Origin: Taudactylus pleione
Taxonomy: Eukaryota; Chordata; Amphibia; Anura; Myobatrachidae
Reading direction: 5' to 3'
Length of the DNA stretch: 64,000 nt
NCBI GenBank assembly: GCA_031769625.1
Contig: JAUIMM010000171.1
Coordinates: forward strand, 1,984,001 to 2,048,000
Part shown: in pieces, positions 34,160 to 44,607 of the stretch
Layout of the letters: the number at the start of each line of letters is the position of its first letter
How positions within the stretch are numbered: the first letter of the stretch is position 1
Program-made: the position numbers and the translations under genes
The notes under the pieces: generated by a model
Databases searched by the model: none
What the model was told of the DNA's origin: nothing
The model's input: the letters and a program-made list of their open reading frames with translations, nothing else

Positions 34160-34657
34160 GATGGCAATGACAAATAGTGTGAAAACTTTATACTATGGTG
34201 CAGTCTGATTGGTTGGCCATTAAAAAATTGTGGATGGACATAGGACAGTTGTTGATTTACTACATCTATATCAACACAACACCTATCATACAGCATGTGA
34301 CTCACCTAATCCCACAGCTAGGATATGCCTGTGCGGAATTTACTACACTCCCAACACTCCGCAGCTCCTTGTGAAAGTGAGTTGAAGTTGGAGGGGCGGT
34401 TTTATAGGGTGTGTTGGTCACTTGTGCATTGTGTTGTGCACTGCGTGGGAGTGGCGCACAGTAGCAGCGGCGTACGCATATGGCTATAAAGAGTAATGAC
34501 TGGCTTTTTGGAATTTGCAGTCATGGATTCTCAGGCCAGTGTAGAGGACTACATGGCTTGTGCATGAGCACTGCGAATTATATGCATGCGCACTGAGCAA
34601 CAATCGCCCGGCAGCGAGCGATCGCGCCTTAGCGAACGGCTCTGAATCAGGTCCTGT

Positions 34658-36518
34658 GTTTTTGTTCACTACAGCACAAAATAAACTGTGGTAAAACACA
34701 AGAACATAGTTCATTTCTTATGTCACCTTTATCCACTATATAGAAAAACTAGGTCACAGATTGGTGCTTAGGCCAATCTTTTGTTATCACATCATATGCA
34801 TTAAGTATACATGCATTATACTAATTGTTCCTGCAGTTTATATGAGTTCCATTTTCATGCGCATCAAATATAAGTTGATACTTAATGTTTTGCTGTGAAC
34901 AAGCCAACATAAGGTGAAATACATGTCAGACATATGTGTGATCTAGTCTGTGCGCGGACCATACTACGGAAGCCTACACTGGTATATTTAATTATTTATA
35001 TGGTGGTTACTAACTACTACTCCTTCTCCTATTTCTGGAGGGACTCTTTTTGGGTCCCTGATTGAGTTCATGCTGCGCTGGTTTTCCCAACAGGATCCAC
35101 ACCCTGGTACTCCCAATAGCAGATCTGTCCTCTCTACCTTTTTTCAACCAGTGTTGGTCTTCTCTCTGCTCTCTCCCCTGTTCAGTGCACAATTGCCCAC
35201 ACGGGAGCAGACACAAAATGATTTTCCTTTATTCCTAAATGTTTCACTTTTATAACATTAATTTCAAAATTAACATTGTTTATGGATGAGGCATAGTAAC
35301 AGACAGCAATAACCATTTAAGTATAGTTCTCATTAAGATTTGTCTTAAAAATATTTATGGATTATCTATGTCTTTTGTTATATATGTATCACTATTGAAT
35401 GAGTCAAAGCATATAGGCACATATCTGATACATTGTAATTACACTAAACTGCAACAATTGTGCTGTAGTGTATTTAACAGTTGCAATATCTCTGTGTCTG
35501 TAACAGTATGTGGTAACCTTAAAAACACACAGATATAAGGAGTCCTGCTGATACTAAAACACCAATTTCACTGTACTGTTTTACCATAATGTATATTGTA
35601 TTGTTTATTTGTAAACCAATGTCACAATTAAGGACATAAACAAGAATTTATTGGTTTGTGAGATATACGAGAATATGCTCATACTGCTGGTACGCAATTT
35701 GCACCGCTGCTGCATCTTTTCACATCAGCAGCGATGTGAAAAAAAATGCTAATGCCGCAGGAAGCGTCTGAAGGCTAAAAACGGCCACTGCTGGCATAGC
35801 AGATCTGAGTGCTGCATCTGAAGACACATCATTGGATAACCATCGTGGCGCCATGGGCCATCTGAGTAAGCCTAAGCTTACTCAGAATGGCTGCTGCAAC
35901 TCCTCTGCTGGGACCAGTAAATCTGCAGTAGAAGGATGCAAACCCAGGCCTCGATGTGTCTACAAAACGAGGATGACATGCCCCCATTTTGTAAAACGGC
36001 CACAGTCGCTACCTCCCATAAGATCCTGAGAGAATAGACAACCATCCTGCATCCTGTCCAGTGCTACAGTGAAGTGGGCAGGACAGGGCAGTGGTCAGGT
36101 GATTTTCTGTGAATATCATAGAAATCCTACCTTTCCAATGTAAAATGCTGCAAATGGGGTGATGACACGATTCACCCTGAATTTTCCCCTGGGACCTTTT
36201 CCTTCTGGATCCCCACAAAGATAGCAATTATGCCTTGAACCCATTTTATCACTGTGTTCCCAATTGTAAAGCTATTACCAAGTTTTCATTCCAACCAGCC
36301 AGATTGGATAGATAGCTTACAGAAAATTGTATAGTGAATGCCCAGCTTTACCTTTAAAACTCACACAGCTTTCAATTTCAGTTTAATTAGGTGCGCCCAA
36401 TAAGACCCAACCCATAAATGAACCTTGCTATCCCAGTGATCTAGAAAGGGATCACATTGGTCTGTGGCAGCCCTAAAAACACACCACAAAAGGACATTTT
36501 TCCCCCCTTCCCTGTAAA
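34658..36518. other. Unassigned sequence
   Basis: No gene recognised. A few GC-rich blocks (35690-35990) look repeat-derived, with ACTCAG/CTGAGT pairs around CCTAAGCTTACTCAG, but no element ends were found. Confidence 0.4.
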
Positions 36519-36706
36519 AATTATTATTATTATTACCAGTTATTTATATAGCGCACACATATTCCGCAGTGCTTTACAGAGAGAATATTTGGCTATTCAC
36601 ATCAGTCCCTGCCCCAGTGGAGCTTACAATCTATGTTCCCTATCACATGCCCACACACACATACACACTTGGGTTAATTTTGTTGGGAGCCAATTAACCT
36701 ACCAGA
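36519..36706 (-). mobile_element. tRNA-type SINE, 3' half only
   Basis: It matches the tail half of the SINE at 39487-39828, from (ATT)n and GCGCACACATATTCCGCAGT to GAGCCAATTAACCTACCAG. The promoter half is missing. Confidence 0.7.
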
Positions 36707-36879
36707 AAAATAGCACAGATAACCCTTCCATTTCTGTAATAAGGGGGGAATGAGACTACATGGGATGGGAGCACAGCAAAATGGGGGAAGGAGAGCACAG
36801 CACAGAAAGACCACACCTTCTTCTGTGAGGTCACACCCCTTTTCAGGATCCCACATGGGGGTAAGGATGTCCATCAGAG

Positions 36880-37215
36880 GGGTGTCCATTGATGGTTACA
36901 ATCGATGGGTCCATCGGTGGTTACCATCTTTGGCTCACAAACCATCTATGGTGAACCATCTATGGTTTGCACCCCCCAATGGCCACAACTGCGGTGGGAA
37001 ATGTCGAGCTGCGGACCAATCAAAAACATGGGCGGGACTTAGCAGGCATCGGGGGCAGGGATAAGCTCCATTCTGGCCAGAAAAAAAATATTGGCTCCCA
37101 CTCGTCCATTGATGGCAAAGAACCATTGGTAAAAGTATTTGAGATTGGCCATAAACTATTGATGATTTTGAATCATCGATGGTCGATGGCCATAGTTACA
37201 TGGGGGGGCACCAAC
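36880..37215. repeat. Foldback-like segment rich in CCATCGATGG motifs
   Basis: ACCATCTATGG, CCATTGATGG, TCATCGATGGTCGATGG and their complements recur over about 330 bp. They are arranged as inverted pairs around a GC-rich centre. Probably a decayed palindromic MITE; target duplication not found. Confidence 0.45.
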
Positions 37216-37764
37216 AAAAATCTTGCCTAGAGCAGTAATTTGGCTAGGGCTGCCTCTGTCTAGCCAGACTAGACTACACACCATCTGGTGCACCACACCA
37301 GAGATACCACACCTCCCAAGTGGAGAAATACATCCAACCATAAGAAGCCTCTATCATTAAATATTTGTGGAAAATTCCCAGAAAACACCTCTTTATGGTG
37401 GATACCCTCAAATATTAAGTATCCCCTAAATGTATCATGGAGGGATCGTAGCAGATATCTGATGCGGTCCCTCGATTTCCAACAGCAGCAGCAACCCCCT
37501 TCGGTTTCTATGGGGTATACAATGCTGTCAGAATTACCAGGCTCCAGAATGGTAAATATTCCAGAGTTTTGCTCCCGCAGCTTACACCATCTAAAGATGG
37601 CATTAGCCGCTGTAGCCTATAAGCTACACTTCACAAAATTTACTGGGGGAATGGTCGGTGAACATTTGTGGTCAGTATATTGGGTGGGATACCTTACGCT
37701 CACTCACTTGGGTTTCCAAAAGGCAGCAAATTTTTGCAGATGGAGGGACCCCATAGTCCTCCAA
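37216..37764. other. Unassigned sequence with a 198-codon open frame
   Basis: A plus-strand frame at 37288-37884 is open, but it runs into the Penelope inverted repeat, has no recognisable motif and includes a short CAG run. I do not call a gene here. Confidence 0.3.
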
Positions 37765-38861
37765 TCACAATATTCAAATAACAATTATTGCAAATCGCAC
37801 CAAGAGAATTGTTGTGTGTATATGATATTTGTGCTAATCAATGAGGATGCAATTGGTAAACTTAATGATGGTTTTACTATATAAATGTAACAGGAAAATA
37901 CATTAAAAAAAATCAATACACACAAAGAAATTATATGATAAAATTAAGCACAAAACAAGATATTCAAATAATAATGTAGTAAGGATGTCTACACTTGCTC
38001 TGTGGACAATGCTGCTATTAACAGATAAGCTAATCTTTGACTATAAGTCACAAATGGGCAACAGGGAGGGGGGAGGACAAGAAGGGGGGTAAAATCACAA
38101 ACAAATAAATGGGTCAGACTAAAGGGGTGATGGCAACGAATTATAGAAGAAAAATTGTATGCCAGCAATGTGGAAAATATGCCTTTAAAAAGTTACAGGT
38201 GAAAAAAATGATGAATGATTCCCAAAGTCAATATGAATCACAATATCTGAAGTATTTGGTTGTTAGCGGTGTTCTGTTAGAGAGTGCCATCCCACACCTC
38301 TAATACAGAGAGTGTTTATGGTAGTAGTCGATATAGAGGTACCTCAGTCTGCTGATGTTAGGGTAATTGGAGGTTGAAGGTCTTAATTTGGGGTTGTAAG
38401 TGTTGGTGTTTTCAGACGAGTAGGACTGCCGTGCAGGGACAGTGGAAAAAGACTCTGGGCTTACTGGTGGTTGGTATGTCAGGTAGCAGTGTTAAGCCAC
38501 TCATGAACGGCAGTAACCCTGATCCTGAGCTGCCGATTGACCGTGGTAGTCTTGGAGGGGATGACTCTAGTGTATGGCCTTGCTGGGCCAATCATCAGGC
38601 TCTCCCTCCTATGGCGTCTTACCTGTGTCCGGTGCGGGCGTCCCGATCCTCATCTGCCTCTCTGTCTTCACAGCAAGCACTGTCCGCTGCTTGCTGCCTT
38701 TGCTGTACACTTACTGGTAACTTCTCGAGACTCCAACCACGTGATCACGCTCTCGATGCCAGTGGTTGCAGCTGACTTTGCCTCTCAAATTGCAGATGGG
38801 TTAGGGTGTTCAGTCTCAAGTCCCTCTATTTCTTGAGTTTGCTGTGATGTGTTTGTAAGTG

Positions 38862-38900
38862 CTCCTACGTGGATCAGCCCATTTGGGCCTTCGTCAGGGA
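38862..38900 (-). ncRNA. Hammerhead-like motif, left Penelope arm
   Basis: CCTGACGAAGGCCCAAATGGG followed by CTGATCCACG. The CUGANGA box and stem II are kept, but the GAAAC box has become GATCC, so self-cleavage is unlikely. Confidence 0.5.
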
Positions 38901-38949
38901 GTTAGAGGTGGCCATCTTGGGTGTGATCATTATATTCCCAAAGGGTGTG

Positions 38950-39444
38950 ATGTCACTTAAACGTGATTGTACAGAATTACTGTCTATCATAATTGACTGA
39001 TTTCTGGCTATAGTCTGTTGTGAATACTAAGTTATTGTTGTTATTGTTGATGTATTTAAAAAATTCTAGGAGTTTTTCTTCCTTCTCGTGCCATATAAAA
39101 ATCACATCGTCGATATATCTTTGCCAGAGGACCAGGTTTGCCCCAAAGCCATGCTCACCCTAAATGTTCACCTCCTCCCACCTACTCATGAACAGGTTCA
39201 CATAACTCGGGGCAAACCTGGTCCCCATAGCGGTCCCAGTCGTTTGTATGTAGAATGTATCATAAAACCAGAAATAATTATATTTCAGAATAAACTCTAT
39301 GCAATTTATGATGAAATCTGCCTGTGTTTTGTCCATATTTGGGTCTTTATTCAAGTAGTGTCGTGTTGCTTCTATCCCTTGTGTTTGGTTTATCACTGAG
39401 TACAGCGAGGTGATATTGCTCGTACAAATCCAGTAATCCGCCAT
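38950..39444 (-). pseudogene. Penelope reverse transcriptase fragment, left arm
   Basis: On the minus strand: ICTSNITSLYSVINQTQGIE, then IEFILKYNYFWFYDTFYIQ, TGTAMGTRFAPSYVNLFMSR and, after a frameshift, RYIDDVIFIWHEKEEKLLEF. These are the central RT motifs of Penelope-like elements, including the catalytic YIDD. The protein stops after DYSQKSVNYDRQ, well short of the thumb and GIY-YIG domains, and joins directly to the terminal region. The N-terminus is also missing. Confidence 0.8.
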
Positions 39445-39486
39445 CCATTCTAGTGTGATGTCACTTAAATGTGATTGGTCCAGAAT

Positions 39487-39828
39487 TACTGTCTATTTAT
39501 TTATTACCAGTTATTATAGAGCGCACACATATTCTGCAGCACTTTACAGAGAATATTTGGCCATTCACATGTCCCTGCCCCAGTGGAGTTTACAATCTAT
39601 ATTCCCTAACACATGCTCACAAACATACACACTATGGTCAATTTTGTGTGGAGCCAATTAACCTACCAGTATATTTTTGGAGTGTGGGGGGAAACCGGAG
39701 TACCCGGAGGAAACCCATGCAAGCACAGGGAGAATATACAAACTCCACAGTTAGGGCCACAGTGGGAATCGAACCCATGACCTCAGTATTGTGAGGCTGT
39801 AACACTAACCATTACACCGCCTGTGCTG
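39487..39828 (-). mobile_element. tRNA-type SINE
   Basis: On the minus strand it starts with a tRNA-like head: A box near GTGTAATGGTTAGTGTTACA and B box GGGTTCGATTCCC at about 39768-39780. It continues through a conserved body (GGGTTTCCTCCGGGTACTCC) and ends in an (AAT)n-like tail. A CTGTCTA duplication flanks it (39480-39486 and 39829-39835). The empty site is visible in the Penelope copy at about 38974. Confidence 0.8.
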
Positions 39829-40002
39829 TCTATCATAATGACTCATGTCTGTAGAGATTTCTTAAGCACCACTTGATATACAGGGTACTTGAGCTGTCAT
39901 TAGCTCCTCTGTCATAGATAAAAAGGCAGTAAAAAGTATCCTAATAGCTGAAGTGGAATATTAAGGACATATGAATAATTTATAATGTAAATAAACCACA
40001 AT

Positions 40003-40620
40003 GTGTTAATCAAAAGGAGGAGGAAGGGTAAGGCAAGGTCGAATAAAGCACCTAAAACCTACCTACAACCTTACATGAAGACACAAAAAGCGTACATCCA
40101 AGATCCGACAGATATAATAAAAACTTTGAGTAGAATAGAATGGACAGAGGATTACTGTATTTGTACGAGCAATATCACCTCGCTGTACTCAGTGATAAAC
40201 CAAACACAAGGGATAGAAGCAACATGACACTACTTGAATAAAGACCCATATATGGATAAAACACAGGCATATTTCATCATAAATTGCATAAAGTTTATTC
40301 TGAAATAAAATTATTTCTGGTTTTATGAGACATTCTACATACAAATGACTGGGACTGCCATGGGGACCAGGTTTGCCCAGAGTTATGCGAACCTGTTCAT
40401 GAGTAGGTGGGAGGAGGTGAACATTTGGGGTGAGCATGACTTTGGGCAAACCTGGTCCTCTGGCGAAGATATATCGCCGATGTGATTTTTATATGGCACG
40501 GGAAGGAAGAAAAACTCCTAGAATGTTTTAAATACATCAACAACAACAACAACTTAGTAGTCACAACAGACTATAGCCAGAAATCAGTCAATTATGGTAG
40601 ACAGTAATTCTGGACCAATC
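40003..40620 (+). pseudogene. Penelope reverse transcriptase fragment, right arm
   Basis: It extends further 5' than the left copy: KTYLQPYMKTQKAYIQDPTD, then ICTSNITSLYSVINQTQGIE, a stop, and the same motifs as the left arm. The catalytic box reads YIAD instead of YIDD (near 40470), and stops and frameshifts break the frame. It ends after DYSQKSVNYGRQ, at the same truncation point as the left arm. Confidence 0.75.
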
Positions 40621-40683
40621 ACGTTTAAGTGACATCACACCCTTTGGGCATATAATGCCCACACCCAAGATGGCCACCACTAA

Positions 40684-40723
40684 CTCCCTGACGAAGGCCC
40701 AAATGGGCTGATACGCATAGGAG
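40684..40723 (+). ncRNA. Hammerhead-like motif, right Penelope arm
   Basis: CCTGACGAAGGCCCAAATGGG then CTGATACGCATAGG. Stem II is intact, but the GAAAC box is changed to GATAC. Confidence 0.5.
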
Positions 40724-41822
40724 CACTTACAAACACATCACAGCAAACTCCAGAAATAGAGGGACTTGAGACCAAACACCCTTACCCATCTGCAATTTGA
40801 GAGGCAAAGTCAGCGACAACCACTGGCATCGAGAGCGCGATCACGTGGTCGGAGTCTCGAGACCCGGAAGTTACCAGTAAGTGCACAGCAAAGGCAGCAA
40901 GCAGCGGACAGTGCTTGCTGTGAAGACAGAGAGGCAGACGAGGATCGGGACGCCCGCACCAGACACAGGTAAGACTCCATAGGAGGGAGAGCCTGGTGAT
41001 TGGCCCAACAAGGCCATACACTAGAGTCATCCCCTCCATGACTGCCACGGTGGATCGGCAGCTCAGGATCAGGGTTACTGCTGTTCATGAGTGGCTTAAC
41101 GCTGCTACCTGACATACCAACCACCAGTAAGTCCAGAGTGTTTTTCCACTGTCCCTGCACTGCAGTCCCACTCATCTGAAATACCAACACTTACCAGTGG
41201 GCTTTGGAAAAACCCCAAATTAAGACCTTCAACCTATATTCTATATCAACTACTACCATAAACACTCTCTGTATTAGAGGTGTGGGACACCACTCGCTAA
41301 CAGAATTCCGCTAACAACCAAATACTTCAGGTATTGTGATTCATATTGACTTTGGGAATCATTCATCATTTTTTTCACCTGTAACTTTTTAAAGGCATAT
41401 TTTCCACATTGCTGGCATACAATTTTACTTCTATAATTCGTTGCCATCACCCCTTTAGTGTGACCCTTATATTTGTGACTTTACCCCCCTTCTTGTCCTC
41501 CCCCCTCCCTGTTGCCCATTTGTGACTTATAGCCAGATATTAGCTTATCTGTTAATAGCAGCATTGTCCACAGAGCAAGTGTAGGCATCCTTACTACATT
41601 ATTATTTGAATATCTTGTTTTGTGCCTAATTTTAATTTTATCATATCATTTCTTTGTGTGTATTGATTTTTTTTAATGTATTTTCCTGTTAAATTTATAT
41701 AGTAAAACCATCATTAAGTCTACCAATTGCATCCTCATTGATTAGCATGAATATCATATATACCCACACACAACAGTTCTCTTGGCACAATTTGCAATAT
41801 TTGTTATATGAATATTTGTGGT

Positions 41823-42660
41823 CAGTAGACCATGCATGCACAGAAGTCCTGATAGAGGAGTGAGCAGACTGCTGATGTGGTCACTTCACTCCGAGCAATT
41901 CGCAGGGATATGCTATTTAATACATTCAGGCAGTATTATCGCATACTGCAATGTGATCAGGGGTGCTAATATCATGCCCAGATCACACTAAGTATGTAAT
42001 TATTTATAAATGGGCCCCCAAGAGAGGAGTGTAGCACCATGGGTTCTCTACAGTACAAGTGGGAGTATAACAGTCTCCTACTGTTATACAAAGAATGCAT
42101 GCTTCCTGACAGAATCCACCTGAATTTAGCTCTAGAGCACTGTCTCTCTCACTGGTCATACATTTACATCAGATGTGGCAATAAAGAGTTGTCCCCAACT
42201 TATGCATTTGTCTCTCATCATTTACACACTCCCAGAAAGACGCATAATTAGGTGTAGTGCTTATACTACCACCCATAATAAAGGAATATATTTGATAGTA
42301 AGTGAGGATGAGGGTGTAAAGGGACTTGTATAAAGAAGAGGCACTAAGTATTTGTCATTTGACTTCTTGTCACTCCTGTCATCCAACATAGATAAATTGT
42401 AACAGGAAATTCAGTCAACAGGAAGATTTGCACTCGTTAGTAAACAAGAAGCTTTATCGGAAAATAAAACTGCAGTCACCACAATCACTTCCTCTGAGTG
42501 ACCCACATCACATCATCTCAATATGTTCTTTGTGACTTTCAAAACCGTACTAAATTATTATAGGAAGTTTGTAGTTTCAAGAGTTTGTGTATAACATTAA
42601 TAATATAATACGAAGTTTTTATACATAAAGCAATTTTTTTATAGTTGATCGCAATTTTTC
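41823..42660. other. Unassigned sequence
   Basis: No gene or element ends seen. Confidence 0.45.
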
Positions 42661-43155
42661 AGTCTAAACATATATGTTAAGTGGTGGCCATAAAAATGGG
42701 CATACTGGATATGCCAGTCATCATCAACATGCATGGCTGCAATTGTTTTTATGGATTCGCAGCTGCGATAATGTGCAAATGCTAGTTTGAGCCTTCCCTT
42801 TGTGTACTAGCATGCAGTGCAGGTCCTGAACCACCCATGACACTCCCATAACACGCCCATGACACTCCCATAACATGCCCATGACACTCCCATAACACGC
42901 CCATGACACTCCCATGACACTCCCATAACACGCCCATAAGACAGCTTTTTTTGCAATCCCTTCAAGCCGCCTCCCAGTCACCTCCCAGGAATGAACATAG
43001 CTTTCCGCCACCAGCTCAAATGGGAGCAATCACATAAGCAACAGTGATCTGTATACAGTCAGGGGTATACGTGTGCCATAGGGGGTTTCCATGACTTTTT
43101 CGCACAGTATACACCACGCAGACATCAACACTGCATCCACCTCTGAATCAGGCCC
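42661..43155. mobile_element. Right part of a GGGCCTGATTCAGAG-type element
   Basis: It ends CTCTGAATCAGGCCC at 43155, the right end of the Harbinger-type family. The left inverted end is not found. Inside is a 22-bp tandem array (42835-42950). Confidence 0.5.
42835..42950. repeat. 22-bp tandem repeat
   Basis: About five units of CCATGACACTCCCATAACACGC, with one truncated unit. Confidence 0.85.
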
Positions 43156-43391
43156 AGTGTTGTTAATAATGTGAAAGCAGCATTTAAAAATATCAAATAT
43201 AATTAAACATAAAAGTAAATATAAATTAACCACAAACATCTGTTGCTGTCTACTACAAAAATCAAATGGTAAATTACCTTTAAGTCACAGTCAGTATTGA
43301 ACTATCGATTAAGTATATTGATTAAATGTTGCAAATATACAGTTAAGATACCTCTTAATCATTCCTGTGTAGAAAGTCTAGCTAAGACTAA

Positions 43392-43622
43392 AGCTGGATA
43401 CACATTAGCCGATATGTAGACAAAATGTCATTCGATCTGGCAGATTGGGCTGACACATCATCAATATTGGGCAGTCACACTACTAACTACCAAGCGCACT
43501 ACCATTTGGTCATCAGCCGCATCGTCAGGTCGGCCCAACATGCATCTCAATCTGACAATGTGACTGTCGACCCCATGCAGCGGGATGCAACTGGTACCAC
43601 ATCGTTAAGTGTGTACCCAGCT
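43392..43622. mobile_element. MITE with TAA target duplication
   Basis: Inverted ends AGCTGGATACACATTA / TAAGTGTGTACCCAGCT are flanked by TAA (43389-43391 and 43623-43625). The interior is rich in GAT/ATC hairpins. Harbinger-type target signature. Confidence 0.8.
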
Positions 43623-43896
43623 TAAGACAAAACATGTCGAATATTGCATGCACCAACTCTGCATATATCTGTAAACTGCAGGAGGACCCAATCTGCTACT
43701 CACTCTGGGTTGCCAGCTAGGCAACAAACAACAGTGGCATGTACAAGAAACCGACACATGAGTAAACATCTGTGAATGCTGTCTGAGTATCGCACTACTG
43801 ATTTGGCACATAAACCTCAGACTGCATCTTCTGGACCAAGCCTGGCATGAAGACCACTTTCTATATGGTAAGGAGGACATATTCCCATCAATCTTT

Positions 43897-44436
43897 GGCC
43901 CTCATTCAGAGCCGTACGCTCTGAGCAGAGCGCACGCTCTGAATGAGGGCCGCCCTCCATAATTATGGAGCGTCCTCCTGGACGCTCGTATAGCTGTGGG
44001 TCACCACCCACAGCCTATATGAGCGTGCAGTTTGATGGCCGCGATGGTCGTGACCATCGAAACTGCGAGCCGGAGCCTGCGGTTGAGGTTTTCAACCGCA
44101 AGGCCCGGAGTGATTTTCTCTCTATCAGAGCCAAAATCACTCCCACTGACATCACTAGTGATGTTAGTGGGCCGGTTTCTGACGGTAGGCGTTCCCTTGG
44201 GAACGCCCCTGTCAGGGAGGCACGCCCCCGGCACGCCCACCAAAGGGGGCGTGCTGTCAATCAACATCGACAGCACGCCTCCTTTGATCAGACACAACGA
44301 GCGAAGGAAAGTCCTTTGCTCGTCGCGTCTGGCGCATGCGCACGACGGAGCTCCCGCCGTCGTGCGCATGAGCAGTGCACAACATCGACCCACTTGCGAG
44401 CGGACAGCCGCTCGCGAGTGGGTCTGAATCAGGGCC
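43897..44436. mobile_element. Multi-hairpin Harbinger-type MITE, copy 2
   Basis: Ends GGCCCTCATTCAGAGC / TCTGAATCAGGGCC with an exact TTT duplication (43894-43896 and 44437-44439). It has the same series of palindromes as 139-687: GCTCTGAGCAGAGC-like, CGCTCGTATAGCTGTGGGT with its partner, GGCGTTCCCTTGGGAACGCC and a terminal CGCTCGCGAG hairpin. Confidence 0.85.
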
Positions 44437-44607
44437 TTTGTCCTTACTTTGATCCACAGGGATGTGATTCATTTGGTTGGCCTAAACAACAGGCTGTGCT
44501 AATTAGCAAACTTACTAACCCTGACTGTTATTGTACATACTAATTTTAGTAAACAAATTGATCAATATAACTGAGATTTGTATCCTTTGCTATCGAAGGA
44601 GGTTATA

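Larger units (their letters stand above)
30500..34654. mobile_element. Harbinger element with Myb-like gene, interrupted
   Basis: Inverted ends of about 40 bp (GGACTTGATTCATAGCCGTT / complement of AACGGCTCTGAATCAGGTCC) are flanked by an exact TGT duplication (30497-30499 and 34655-34657). The ends belong to the same family as the MITEs at 13288, 43897 and 52714. The right half holds a Myb-like accessory gene on the minus strand. No transposase exon is seen: the left half is taken up by TA microsatellites and a Penelope fragment. It is therefore a candidate intermediate between autonomous Harbingers and the short MITEs. Confidence 0.75.
37765..41822. mobile_element. Two Penelope-like copies as a 4-kb inverted repeat
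   Basis: The left arm (about 37765-39440) and right arm (about 40150-41822) are inverted copies. Paired positions sum to about 79587 along the whole length, so indels between them are few. Each arm holds an RT fragment near the centre, a hammerhead-like motif (38862-38900 minus; 40684-40723 plus) and a long non-coding terminal region outward. The left copy reads on the minus strand, the right on the plus strand. The spacer has a further partial copy with a SINE inserted in it. Confidence 0.85.

Noticed and set aside
37288..37884. 198-codon open frame
   Set aside because: No recognisable motif; its 3' part belongs to the Penelope inverted repeat, where the opposite arm has no matching frame.
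39768..39780. tRNA gene
   Set aside because: Only the A and B box of a SINE head are present; there is no full cloverleaf.
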